This document shows positions 25,201-37,903 of a stretch of DNA of 64,000 nt, piece by piece (position 1 is the stretch's first letter; each line of letters begins with the position of its first letter). This stretch comes from Nilaparvata lugens. Its lineage: Eukaryota > Arthropoda > Insecta > Hemiptera > Delphacidae. A program made the position numbers and the translations under genes. The notes under the pieces are model-generated. The model was not told the origin of the DNA. It saw only the letters and a program-made list of their open reading frames with translations, and ran no database searches. The stretch spans positions 16,935,099 to 16,999,098 of the forward strand of contig NC_052506.1 of assembly GCF_014356525.2 (NCBI RefSeq), in the 5' to 3' direction.

Positions 25201-26893
25201 CACATTTACCTTGAAACGGTGATTCACACGTGAATGAATGAGAATGCCAGAGAAAATAATGCTTATGAGTTTATTCAGTAAGAGCTCTTTAAGAACACTA
25301 GAGACTCGAAATGTGAAACCATGCGATGAGAATAGTTTGCAACTATCTTAATCTACAGATTGCAACTTCATAACACAAACTTAAATATATGTTAACACCT
25401 TATGAGAATACTTCAACGGCAGACTATTGAAAAATTAATTAAATTGTGAATCATACTATGTAGAACAATAACTTGTTCACCTCAATATGCATGTTTTACG
25501 CATTTTCATAAACTGAGGTTGGAATTAGAATCAGTAAAATCTACAACTACAACTACTTCTAATATTAATAATTCTAAAGACCAACTACTCTCAATATGCA
25601 AGTTTTAGTACACGCAATAACATCAGAACCTTGAAAATTGTGAGAATTTTGGTGTCCTATTCTAAATTCAATACACTAAAATAGATAAAACCCTTACAAT
25701 TACGAAGATATTCTTAAAGCTTATCGATTAGAATAAAACAAGTTCTATTGCCTTTTGTATAGTAACACTTTCAAAACTGCTAATGTTAGTTGAGACGAGT
25801 TAATACTTGTGCAGGAGAATAACATTTATAACTGATTGAAATGTATTGAATTCTGCGTGTACAGATGCTATTACAGTAATATTAATTAAGCCCTCAGTAG
25901 TATAATATTATTTTTCTGCTACTTGAAAAGAATCTTTCATTTATTTTCTTATCTGCTTCTGTCAGATTCAGATTTTGATGGTTAATTATTTTCTAACTAA
26001 TGAAAAATATTATAACAAAATAAATTACAAAATACTGGTCACAAGTTCACTAATGCCTATGATTTTACTCTATATTAAAACTCGAATAGCATAATGATAC
26101 GGAATTGATTACTACAAAAAAAACACGCAATGATTACTTCATGATATAAATGTTTCATAAAAAGAATGTTAAATTCAGATTTGAGAATCAATCTGGAGGT
26201 GGAAAGCTTACACTTGATAAAGAGAGAGCATATAAATTTAAGCTCTTAGTTTTTATTGTTTTGTAAATCCAATTTTAGAATGATTCAGTATTCAGAATTT
26301 TCTAATTCAATTCGGAATTTTAACAATGAGTTGAGAACAATGAAAACTAAGAGGGTATATAATCTCCCATTACCCTTCATATTTTATCATAAATATGATA
26401 TACTGCAAGCATCTTCTTATCCCTCTAACAAAGACTCTGCGAATTTAACATTGCTTTTATGAGACTTACTTACTACCATCAATAATAATTAGATAAGTTT
26501 ACTAAACTTGCGACCAAGAAATTAGGCGAATTCCTCGAAACACTGTGCAACTTATAACACGCATAGCTTTTCAGCACTGTTAATGGCAATATCCAATACA
26601 GATCAGGAGTGAAAGAATCGAGAGGGTGGTCATCTAATTTCTTGGTCGGTAATATAGTTAGTAATAGAACTCAATAATATAAATAAATAATCGTTCAAGG
26701 ATGTTCAAGGATTTCAGAAACAAAAATAGTTCTATCGAAATAGTTACGCGGAAAATATGTTACAAAAGTTTATTGAATGATTAAAAAGTTTACTTAACAA
26801 TCCTTAACACTACTGAGGGCATTTATAATCTAGATCTAATGAATGATCATTGTGGCTAATGAAGACTGTACTTGCTGGCGACGTGACGTTCTT
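22267..26893. other. Repeat-poor AT-rich block 3' of MAF1
   Basis: More than 4 kb with no recognisable exon and, unlike most of the window, almost no recognisable transposon. An inverted pair of about 20 bp (GACCAAGAAATTAGGCG / CATCTAATTTCTTGGTC, 26508-26528 and 26631-26650) could be a small MITE. Minus-strand AATAAA-type hexamers occur near 26770 and again near 22710. A very long MAF1 3' untranslated region is possible but unproven. Confidence 0.4.
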
Positions 26894-29800
26894 TTAGTAG
26901 AAGTCTTCTTCATCTTCATCCATCACAAAATCACTTCCGATTCCTGAATCCATAGCATGAATTGGGCTGTTGACAGAGAAAAAATATGTGATTAATATTA
27001 ATCATCGTACATCAAAATTCCTCAATATTATTACTGGAACACATTAATTTTACAAAAAAACCTGGGTTATGATAGCATAGGTGGTAATATATAACATGTC
27101 TGTGAAAGACAGAGAAATTGAGATTTCAAGTTTTTTTAAAAGCTTTTTAATTTAGTCATTTTAAAACGTATTTCTTATATATATTTCCGTTTGGGAGCAA
27201 TCCGATAGTGATAATCACTTCAAACTATCAGTATTTCTTATTAATAACATCCATGTTTAATAAAACTAATAACATTCAACTAATGCCGACAACCGGAAAC
27301 TCCAAGTGAATCTCGGGTATCTAACATTACATAATTGACTAAGAAACAATATCACTTTACATACAGTATGATACTCAGTAGTAATAGCATAGAGAAACAA
27401 TAGCGTAAGTAGTTATCCCATGGTATAGGGCGTTTAAGTCGAAACTTTTACTGTTATCTCAAGCCGATTACTGTCGATTATTGTCGATTTTCACTGTTTT
27501 GACCGGGTAAGAGTGTATGAACGGCACAATATGAGAGACTACCAGCGTCATAAAGCTTCACAGGAAAGAACTACGTGGACTATCAGCTTGAGATAACAGT
27601 AAAAGTTGCGACATAAACGCCCTATACCATGGGATATCTACTTATGCTAATGTTTGTCTATGATAATAGGCACACATGAAAATTATTCAAACCATACAAA
27701 TAGAGATTTGGACAGAAATGGTTAATTTGCTTTTGTATTTCTAATTTACAGTTCACATGCAATGAGCACATTAATGGAGACTATTATTAACAGTTTTAAT
27801 ATTACTATGTTGAAATGTTTAATAACAACATGTACTGTATTTTCAACGTAAATGAGTTTTCTTCAAAAATACAGAGTGAGCATAAATTATTGAACACATT
27901 TAATAGGTGAATAAAAATAACGAGTATTGGTAGCACGCCTATTATTGTGGCAAACATTGGTGTAGCTGCTATAATTTCTGTTGACCATAGAATCACAGTC
28001 GGCGGGGGTGACAGAGCGTTAGGAGAAAGCTACCGTATGTGCGTTTTGTGGTTTCAAGGAAGCAAATCAGTTATTACTGTTCAAAGACCTTTTCATTTAA
28101 AGTAGGCTATGGCCTTGAAAAATAAGGTGTATGCAACGAAGTTATGTAATATTGATGAACTAAAAAGAAGAAGCCGTAATTCAGGACATCACACAGGAAT
28201 AATCGACATTGTATGGCGTGAAATTGAATATCGTCTAGATATTTTATGTGCAACAAAAAGTGCTCACGTAGAAATTTGTTGAACTTGATATCAGTTATGA
28301 ATAAAAATATTTGAAATTGGCTTTTCAATAAATTAATATTCAAGAACACTTATTCGTTATTCTTCTATTCGCCTTTGAAATGTGTTCAATAATTTATGCT
28401 CACTCTGTATAATAAAAATATTACATTTATTAGATTAAAATGTATTATTTGAACACACATTTCATGTCTTATAGACCAGACAGAGTAGTTGAAGAATAAA
28501 ATAATAATATTTCCTCTATAAGTGTATACTTATTATAGGCTACTACAATAAGTGGAAACATCAGATATTTTTCACTGTCGCCAAGAATGGATAAAGATCA
28601 TTAGAAAGAACATTGCTGGTTAAGTGAACTTACTTGATCGCACGGCAAGAAAAGAAGACAATACGCTTCAACTTTCTGTTGTAGAAGAAATAGTTGAACG
28701 ACCAGAGCGACCCATCCTCGCTGAATGGATCTGACATCAGATCTGGATTGTAACTGGAAATAGTACAAATAAACATTAAATAAAAATATGAGCACACAAG
28801 TTCATAATTTTCTTATACAAGCAGGATCGCATGAGAACTATGATATTGCACAATAATTATTATCCAAACCATCCATTTCCAAACATCATTTTAGATTCAA
28901 ATCATACTTAATTGCACTATCGGATTGGAGTTTATTCTTGAAATGTGAAAATTGACATTCCATTGTATTGATAGTAACGAGTAGACCCCAGTAAATTACA
29001 TACAAAATGAAACTGAAGATAATTCAATGTTATCTACCTTTTTCTAGAGAACTATCAAAGAAGTAAAGTTGAGATATTCAAGAATATCATCGTTTCTCAG
29101 CGACGAATACCTTGGAAACTTACAAGTTTAGTATGAAGAAAACAAATTTTAGATTAGATTAGCGTTCTTTACACATGTAAGTTACAATGTAATTTACATG
29201 TGAATTTTATAGTGAATCTTGTCATATTTAATTTATCTAGGCCAATGATTTGAATGCCAAATAGTGGGCTACCTGCTACCAGGTTACTGGGATTATTTAT
29301 TTAGCTTATGGCAGGTACACAACACATATAAAACTTACAAGTCTCAAATATCTGTGTACCTCAAAAAAACTGTAAAGTTCCAATTTATAGTTGAATAGTG
29401 CTTGGTCAGGAGAACCTAAGTTTGTTCAGTTACTAGGACATTTGCTCATGAAAGAGAAGTCTAAAAAACATCTCACATTTTGTCAAATGTAATTTATGAT
29501 GAATCATAGTTTTCATACCATAAATAAATAATGTTTGTACAGAAATGCAATAGGTTTACAAAGATCTTACATGGAACTAATCAAACTTTAGGTTGACTGC
29601 CAGGTTTGATACATTTCAGTTAATTTAGCTCCCAACTACAAATAATCCTCGTAGTGAAAATGACTGCACTATTATTAGATGCAGGGCACTGATTATGTGG
29701 GGTGGGGCCTACCTGTAGATGTCACAATCGGACATGGAGATCTCGTCCTCAATGGCGGACCACAGGTGAGATCGCAGCGACCTGTACTGTTCTCCAGCGG

Positions 29801-32800
29801 CAGCACTCAGGTTGCTGTCCACTGCATTCATCACCCACTGAAAACAAGAACATAATTAGTCGACAATATCACGATAACCAAGCAAAAGTATCCTTAGTTT
29901 GGCCACCAACGATAAGACAAACATGTCTTATACGCATTTTAGACGAACGTTCTTCAAGTATAATACACCTGACCTGATAGGGCACACTTAGGGTAACCAT
30001 CCACTGGAACCGTATTCAACCGATCCGTTCGGCCGTTGGATCGGAATAATCTGCCGGCCGTTAATTCAGCCAAATATGGTCGTTCTTGGAGCCGTTTACG
30101 TCAGTCTAGTTGCCAATTATTGAATTAACTACTATCATAGCCACTAAAATTTTTCATAAACAATGATTATATTGAGATTTTGAAAATTGAATAAACAAAT
30201 ATCCATTAAATTAGTTATTCATTACAATAATCTTACCTTTAAGAAATATCCACTAAATTAGTTATTCATTATTAAGCAATCTTTGTTCACAGATTCCTTT
30301 GAACATCACGACGATTATATCTTTTGTCTCACATATGCTCATGGAACATGCTCTTGAATCAAACTTATCAACTTTTCATCGTCATAGTTACATCTTTATA
30401 AAACAGAACAACTTCAAAAAACATAAACAAACAATACTGTAAAACAATTTTAGGTTAGGGACACTTTGTTGTCTCAGCTCGACTAGTTAATTCAGCCGGA
30501 AAATCCCATTCAATTCGGATCGAAAAATTGATCGGCCGGAAACGGCCTGTTGCAATGAACCTGTTGCAATGGACGAGCATCTATTCCTTTCTTTATTGGG
30601 GGATCGTTCGGTCGCGTTCGGTAGTTTTCGGCCGATGCTAGTTCGGACGAAAACGGTTTTATTGGACGGCCCACCTTACGCTACGATGAACCAGCAAGAG
30701 AACCGCAACGGAACTTTAACATCTATTCATTGTAGTTTGAATAGTTGTTACACATGGCTTGCAAGTCAAGCATTCGTCCTACTCTTTTTATATATTCACA
30801 CGGCCCATCGTACGATACGAACGAAATAAAAATGGCTGGTTAATCATCAAGATAGTTCACTAGTGGTAAATAATCAAGTTTCCCTCATAATTGTACTTGT
30901 TCTCTTAAATTCTCATGAAAAGTTTAATTTCTCTTCTACAATGTCTGGCTGTAGGCTTATTATTTTTCTATTTAAATAGTATCTTTTACCTTTTTTTATT
31001 TTACTAGAACTGAAGCTGTATTATCCTTTTTTTAAATCTTGTCATTTTTACAATACTAGTATTTAACAGCGTTATTAAGTCAATTCATTAAAATTTACTG
31101 TTTTATGATATGTGGATAATGTACAATTTATTCCACTTTGATTTCCGAGCTAATTCATGAGCAAATAGATAAGCAAAAATAACAAAAAAATAGATAAATC
31201 GAACTAAACTGAATCAATAGATCAATTAACTCTTCATTTTCTAACACTAAATGCATCAAAAGCAATTGAGAATTAACTCTAAACATTGAAAGTGATAATT
31301 CATTATTTGTTTTTGTTCAGGTGATACCTATGTTGCTTCTTACCAGAAGACAATACAAATTTTACGAGACTGCGATATTTTTTGCAGAGATCAGCATATA
31401 CCTAGCACTGCTCATTGAAATCCGATTATCGATCAGATTCCGCTGAGATCACAATTTTTCATTTGCAATAAGTTATTAAAAATTATTGACCTATTTTCAA
31501 AACACATTTCCACTTTAATCAAGTACCAATCAAAATTCTCAACAAGCTATCGAGCGCCTGGCAAGTTTCAATGAAAGTTATCACGATAGATTGTAATTCA
31601 GGATCATGATTCATGTCACAACATTACTTGAACGGGTTGTCTCATTTCAATACGATTACCAGCTACTACTATATTTGGTTAACTAGTGGTTAAAGGCGGA
31701 TTCCATCATATTCGTATCAGAGTCACTGACCGGTAGTGAGTGAAAATATAATTTGTAGAGTAGAGTTCATAGAATTTCCTAAAGCTATTTAATCTGTTAT
31801 CAATATTCGTAAAAGTGGAAGTCTTCAAGTTATGACAAGTTTGCAGAGCAGTAGACAATTGACACATTGAAAGCAAATAATTTATCAACAAAAAATTTTC
31901 ATTTTCCCTCCTTTTAAAAAGAGCGGTTTATTTGTAATCTGCTATGAGTACCGTATTTAAGTATAAATTCATCAAAAATTGAAAGAAAAATAAAAATCTC
32001 AGTACCCTTTTTGAATTAATCTCAAAATGTTTCAACATTGATGCCATTTTCAAGTGATATGAAGTAAATAAATAAATACTGCTGGAAGAATCTTATTTTG
32101 ATCATATGTTAGTGTATTCATATGATTTTATGAACTAAAACTATAAATTGTGTATTCAAATTAGCATGATTCTATCAAAAATGGGGTTATTGGTGTCTAA
32201 TTGAATTAAGTTTATTATTTTATCTCTGTTTAATTTTGCCGCTTCATAAATATGAAATTCTTCTTTAACATTCAGTTTTCCACTTTTATTACCATAATTT
32301 AGTATTTTCATATTGGAATTTATATCTGTAAAATTATGGCCTGAAACTATCAAGTGTTCAGCAAATGCCGACTTTTGCCGAATCTTTCAGCAGTATTTAT
32401 TTACTTCATATCACTTGAAAATGGCATCAATGTTGAAACATGTTGTGATTAAATAATTCGAAAAGAGTGCTGTAATTTTTATTTTTATTACAAGTAGCCC
32501 TATACAGAAAATAGATAAATAGATTCATCATTACGAGTCATCATTCATTAGACGATTGGCACATTGAAGCTATTAATTTATCAATAAAATTATTATTCTT
32601 CTATTGGAGAGAAGTGGTTTAATTTTAAATCTGTTTTTGATAATGGATTCACTATTTCAAAAATTAAGTGAAAGTTTGAACGTTTACTGCAGTGATGATA
32701 TTACCTGTAGGCTTGGCTCTTTGCTGAACTCATGGCTCTTAGCATTGGAAAAGTCATAATCCGGCTGGAAGGCAGCGTTAAGGGTTGCGATCAGGTAGAA

Positions 32801-35800
32801 CAGAGTCTTCCTACTGATTGTGTCACATAACGGACCCTCTTCGTCACCAGATACGCTTCGACTGCAAACAATCGAGGCAAACAAGCTGTACTACACATTG
32901 GAAACATTGTGCATTTTCAGATTATTTCTGAAGATCTAAGGCAGTAAATTAACGCTGTATTTTAAAACCTAAGAATTACAGTTGTAACTTTAAATGAATA
33001 TATATTTTTCTAAGTTATGAATTGATTCCAGTGAAAATAATTTTCATCAGTTCAGCTAAGGATGGTATTGGCCAAGAAACCTGGTTGTGTGATTCATTAT
33101 TTTTGGAGAAATATAGTGGTATATTGACAACATCAATTTACTATTCTTTTAGTATGGAGAAATACCACAACAACTCTTCCCATAAAATCAAATTATGGAA
33201 ATAATTTTAAAAATTGTACGTTTCAACGAAATTAACGGGTTTTTTATTAGTTATTAATTATTTATTGGTTAATCAGAGCGTACTCTAAATATGATAAATT
33301 AACGAAGAGTGATTGTATAAGAATATTGTTAAGGATTGTCTATGAATACGACCGATAATGTATATTAATACTTTTTCCACCATTGTAATACTTACACTAG
33401 CAATATTATTATTTTTTAAATATCCATATAAGGGTAAATAATGCACGATTATAATCCAAAGTAATAGTGATTAATATGATATACTCATTATCCAAGCAAT
33501 AAGATACAAGAATTGAATGTCAATGACATTGTGCTCAATACGGAAGGAATAATGTTGGTTCAACTATGAAACATAATTGGATGAATAGTAATAATAAGTT
33601 AATTAAAGTATCAAGGTCATATACATTTTTACCAGATATTACTTCCTGAAAAAATGATCAGACTGGAAACATGCTCTATCTCACTTCATGTTGAGACATG
33701 AATTTTCTTATCAGTTTTACATTGTATTCTTCCTTGTTTCTTAGTTGCTGATAAGATCTACTGCAATTGTATAAATCTAAAGTTATAGAAAATAATATCA
33801 ATGGTTATATATATTCCAAATCAATTCAGACCCTTGAAAGTTTATCCTATTATATTAAGCGAACAATTTCTGTATATGGATAGATGGTTAACTGGTTATC
33901 TGGTTATGTATGTCCAACGAATCTCGAAAACGGCTCTAACGATTTTCACGAAATTTGGAACATAGTAGGCATATGACATAAACATTTGATTGCATTAGGT
34001 CTCATCCCTGGGAAAACTCGCTGAAGGACATGAAAAGGATAAATTCATCCTTGGAAAAAAAGATGATAATTTGGTCGTCTGTTGATGATTGAAGTGAGTG
34101 AGCGAGTGTATGTGTGTGAGACTGAGATAAAATTATGACTTAGCTGTTGAACTAGCTAAGTCATTCAATCAAGTACTTAGTGCCGGTTGCACAAAAGCCG
34201 GTTATATTTTAATCCCGATTAATTTCAGTAGAAGCGATCTTTTTGAAATGGTCTTCTCTGATTTGGTTCATGTGAAATTAATCAGGATTAAAATTTAACC
34301 GGCTTTTGTACAACCGGGCCTTTTGCATTCCTCCGAGAATTGATCTCAATTCACTGTGCTTAGATGGAACATTTCTGTATGAACTATAAATTATATATTA
34401 TAATTTCTTCTTTCGTAATAATTTTGTCATGCGTTTTTACTCCAGAGCGAAGCTCGGTCCCCCGATATTTACTTTTGAATAGAGAGCATTTTTTATTACA
34501 CATGTTTTACGTAATTACTGTATATCAATAAATGTCTGTAAACAATAATAAATATTCATAACATTTATCATAGAATATGTTTTCAATAATGGGAAATTGG
34601 ATAGTATACGGTACTGTACTCTTAAATATGCAATTATTAATATCCTTATGATTATATTATTCAAAGATGATAATTGTTAAATGTCTATCTCACCTGTACT
34701 GCATTTGACATCCAGGCGACACTCCAAGGCTAGTTTGTGGAGGTGAAAGCGCTTGTAGGTCTTGAGGATTCATCCCTTGCTCTGAATTGAATCGCTTGTA
34801 CAGCTGCTTATCCCCTCCAGCCATTTTACAAGAGTAACTTTCAACTCTAGAAATAGACAAAGAAAATTCAGGTTTCATTAGTTCAAAAGAATTCTTCCAA
34901 TTTCCTAATAGAATAGCAATCTAATGGTAAAGATAATTTTATTTTTTGGTTGATTCCACTTAAATTGAGTCGCTAAGACTTAATATAATAATAGTGACCA
35001 GGTATCTTAAATTTTTCATCTTTTCACATTTTATCCAACGAATTCATCTTTATAATTATTTAAAAAGAAGAGTTGATAAAAAATGTCACTGAGAGGGTGA
35101 AAAAAGAAATAATATATTCTGCCATTGCAAATGCACCCAATAATGCCAATAAGCTAACATACTAGTAAGGGATCAAAACATCCATAGATAGAATTCATTC
35201 GATATATTTCGTTTCATTTAATAATTAAAAACTGATACCGCAGTTGATGTAAAGTTGATATTCATAGCAAAACTTAAACCATAAATAATGCACGTTGTTA
35301 ATTGCACACAATGGCTTGTTTGTACCATTGTCATTTTAGGTATTATAAAAACCAATTATAAATAACTTGAACTATCTGATTAATAATTTTACATAACTAC
35401 TAGACCTATGACTCAAGGCTGATAATTTAACATCGTCCTTGATTCATCATTTGCAATAAACCTTATTTTCATAGCATACGGTTTTTAATGTTCACATAAA
35501 TTATCAGTAGATTTTAGTACCTAAGATTTTTTTAGTGAATCAGCTTGAATATAGGTATTAATAAAAAAATGAATAAATGGATTTAATTTAGATTACCATA
35601 TATGATAAAGTTTAGGTAAGATAAGGTCGGAGATCTTAACTTCAAAACAATTGAAATGTTTTATATTTGCAGCTCAAGAAATGAACGTTAATTTTAAAAC
35701 AATTTATTTAATCAATTTTGATCATTTAGTGAGTATTTCCAGACCGGAAGAGTTTTTTCTTGGAGAAAGTGAAAGGTATTTCGAATGTGTCCTTCAAAAT

Positions 35801-35986
35801 CAATACCGTAGAGCAACATAAAAAGGCCGTTTTAAAATAAAATTCAAATCACTCAAGAAGAATACAGATCACTTTTGAATCAATTTGAAATATTTGCACT
35901 TACCTTCCTAAAATTTTACTGTCTCCGCAGTCAATTGATAATGCACTGTTTAGAGCTTCAAAGAGTGTACTCTCAAGAAGCTTCAT
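26894..35986 (-). CDS. maf1: MAF1, repressor of RNA polymerase III (complete, 6 exons)
   Basis: Six GT-AG exons on the minus strand (35904-35986, 34694-34846, 32705-32861, 29713-29837, 28634-28753, 26894-26966) sum to 711 nt: 236 aa and a stop. All phases agree. Recognised by family motifs in order: [13 protein letters not shown] start, [20 protein letters not shown], the [12 protein letters not shown] segment, PDYDFS..KSHEFS, WVMNAV, DCDIYSYNPDL and the B-box WSFNYFFYN with KRIVFFSCR. The C-terminus is a short acidic tail (MDEDEEDFY). Length is close to the usual metazoan size (about 240-260 aa); the vertebrate Ser/Glu-rich C-terminal stretch is mostly absent. Maf1 is a nuclear-cytoplasmic protein that binds Pol III and blocks tRNA and 5S transcription under stress, and in known systems is switched off by TOR-dependent phosphorylation. 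Introns are large because of transposons. The start is unambiguous from the conserved N-terminus. It is divergently oriented to the CAP-Gly gene. Confidence 0.96.
27380..27668. mobile_element. Foldback MITE in MAF1 intron 5
   Basis: Two arms of about 57 bp or more are near-perfect inverted copies (left TATCCCATGGTATAGGGCGT then CTTTTACTGTTATCTCAAG; right CTTGAGATAACAGTAAAAG then CGCCCTATACCATGGGATA). Weaker pairing extends outward through ATAGCGTAAGTAG / CTACTTATGCTA to the listed limits. The loop (27467-27585) is non-coding. It lies between the last two MAF1 exons. Confidence 0.7.
27872..28407 (+). mobile_element. Mariner-type deletion derivative in MAF1 intron 5
   Basis: Perfect 30-bp terminal inverted repeats (CAGAGTGAGCATAAATTATT, ending ACACATTT) are flanked by TA on both sides. 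The interior keeps only the end of a transposase frame at 28118-28282. The size and TA target duplication fit a MITE produced by internal deletion of a Tc1/mariner/IS630 transposon. Confidence 0.8.
28118..28282 (+). pseudogene. Tc1/mariner transposase C-terminal remnant
   Basis: The frame reads [16 protein letters not shown], then [20 protein letters not shown] and ends VEIC before a stop. The blocks VYAT.V.N..EL..R, W.E.EYRLD and CRAT.GAH.E are typical of the C-terminal end of mariner-superfamily transposases in arthropods. The catalytic DDD/E core is missing, so the element cannot move itself. Confidence 0.7.
29990..30830. repeat. Degraded GC-rich element(s) in MAF1 intron 3
   Basis: Two patches, 29990-30090 and 30470-30680, are much richer in GC and in CGATC/CGGCC words than the surrounding intron (CCGATCCGTTCGGCCGTTGG; TGATCGGCCGGAAACGGCC). 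Both share the GTTAATTCAGCCGG / CCGTTAATTCAGCC wording, and similar CGG-rich words recur at 63060-63160. This suggests fragments of a GC-rich DNA transposon family, with ends that could not be fixed. The plus-strand ORF at 30569 is part of this repeat and not a gene. Confidence 0.4.
32027..32441 (-). mobile_element. Penelope-like element remnant with inverted flanking repeats
   Basis: A block of about 62-66 bp (TTTCAACATTGATGCCATTT then CAAGTGATATGAAGTAAAT) at 32027-32092 recurs inverted at 32380-32441. Between them, on the minus strand, is the C-terminal coding remnant of a Penelope-like protein. Penelope elements are known for terminal repeats that may be direct or inverted around a truncated copy, which fits. 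It lies in the intron between MAF1 exons 3 and 4 side, just 5' of exon 3 on the plus-strand map (32705). Confidence 0.6.
32156..32380 (-). pseudogene. Penelope-like protein C-terminal fragment
   Basis: The frame reads [14 protein letters not shown], then [18 protein letters not shown] and [12 protein letters not shown] before a stop. The pattern S.FA.HL...GH.F......IL......K...KE..EIY is the region C-terminal to the GIY-YIG endonuclease in Penelope-like retroelements. Neither the reverse-transcriptase core nor the nuclease itself is present. Confidence 0.6.
33845..34467 (+). mobile_element. Helitron-like dispersed repeat A, copy 3
   Basis: Same order of blocks as at 2952: TCCTATTATATTAAGCGAAC, CTCGAAAACGGCTCTAACGA, CATCCCTGGGAAAACTCGCT, the CCGGTTGCA / ACAACCGG pair, and the end CGAAGCTCGGTCCCCCGA. 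It lies in the MAF1 intron between exons 2 and 3, on the strand opposite to the gene. Confidence 0.6.
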
Positions 35987-37903
35987 TTTTGCGATGACTT
36001 ATAAAGACAAACTTAAAATCACTTTATCACAGCCTATGGCTTATATAAAAAATATATTGAGTGAGAAATCAGTCTTTAAAAATAATCTTGTAAATGTTTT
36101 TGGCAGGTACTGGATTTCCAATAGTTGAATTTACAATGATATTGAACTTGTCGAACAAAGCCAATTTATTAGATGATGAAAGTTCTTGAACATTATTTTG
36201 GGATGAAGAAAGATTCCTTTTCGTCGTGAATGAAGAAGATTGAAGCCTGGTATTATCTGATAAATTTTTTCTTTTGTCGAAATCTTTAGGGACATCACAA
36301 TGATTGAGCACAAACAGAATAGAACTTGCTCGTAATAGATACCAAGATTCAACAAACTCAGAGTTTTGTAGCAGCACAAATATCAATTCTTATAAAATAA
36401 TTAAGAACAAACACAAATTATTAGTGGTATCTAATAATATTCAGGATTTTGGTAGTGTCCAAGATATTGTTTACAAACAATGATAATGGCTTCGCTTTGT
36501 CTGTGGAATAGTAGTCAATAACGGGACAAAAACGAAACCAACAACTTCACACTAGGAGACACTTTCACTTTGTTCCTTCCATTCACTAAGAATATAATTC
36601 TGTAGACATTGTTGATAATCGTAAAGGTAACATTACAAATTTTAACTTTTTAGACCACAAAAACAATTATTTGACAGTTCTATGTCGAAGCTTTTCAATG
36701 ACAGAAATAATAGCAACTGCTGCCAATAGAAAGTTGATGCAGATTTTATAGATTTTCTAGTAAGAAGAGTTCATAAAGAGTTAGACTGTTTCAATTGTAA
36801 ATTTCTGCAGAAAAATAATCAGGAACAATCCTATCATTTCTGATTGTTTTCAAATATTCTTTTCAGGTTCAATAATTTTGACAAAATTAAACTATACAAT
36901 TATTATAACGAAGTTGTTGGCATCATTGTTCTCATCAAGACGACACCTAGCGGAATTTTACACAACTTTTCACTTTTCAACCTAACTCAAAATTAATTCT
37001 AACCTCTTTTCTCTACTTATACTTATTACTTAGTGAGTAGTGACAGATCAAATGCAGGCAAGAAAAATTTTGTTTTATTTATTGATAAATATTTGCAGTA
37101 GTCGTGATTTGCTTAATTTACATTTGTTTATTAATTTGACTAATGTAAAGTTGTCATTGAACTTTAATTTTGACATCAAGGCTGAAGCTGCGCCTTATAA
37201 AATCATTATCGTACATACCGAGCTCAAAATAGATAAGGCCCTAGTTTCTTGATGAGTAGATAGATACATGTGAATGCGTACTTCAGAGTCTATATTCATC
37301 TAGGTTAATCTTAATAATTTTCATTGTATAGAAAACGTACATTTCCAGAAACATTTGATATTGATGTATTTCTTTGAGTTCACCAAATTAAAATTACTAT
37401 AAGTTATTGACTATAAACCATAAACAAATAAGTTTTTCAAAAAATATAATTTTTCTATGAGTTTCTGTAATTAAAAATTTGTATTGCACAGCTTGGACCA
37501 AATGGCGTTTTCTGATAAATTCTTACAATTCAATTTTTAATTGATGTTGCTATAAACTACAACAAAGTCATTCTTTAATTTGACCCTAAATGCTATTTGT
37601 GCATATTCTGCTTTATAAAGATGTAGACATTTTAATTATTATTGAGCTGTTTCATTGAATTATCATCTTGGGTTGTAGGGCTATATGAATTACAATATTT
37701 TACAATAGACAAAACCATTTGACTATTTATAGCCTACCTGTCACAGTATCTTGAACAGCTTGTCTTCTTGAAAACAAACAATTAAAATGAATATTGATAC
37801 TGCAGTCTTTGATACTCTCAATATTCTACAATAAACAAAACCCTTTGAGTATTAATCATTTTTTGTATATGTTTCAGTTTGTTGGTGAAGAAGAGATGCT
37901 GCA
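35987..37903. promoter_or_regulatory. Divergent 5' region between MAF1 and the CAP-Gly gene
   Basis: The two coding starts face away from each other across about 1.9 kb. No coding exon or recognisable transposon was seen. The CAP-Gly start codon lies 27 bases after an acceptor (TATATGTTTCAG, ending at 37877), so that gene has an upstream untranslated exon, probably in this interval. Promoter elements could not be pinned down in the AT-rich sequence; 36490-36560 is slightly richer in CG. Confidence 0.35.

Noticed and set aside
30569..30829. 86-aa plus-strand ORF in MAF1 intron 3
   Set aside because: It lies in a GC-rich repeat patch with words shared with 63.1 kb and no protein motif.
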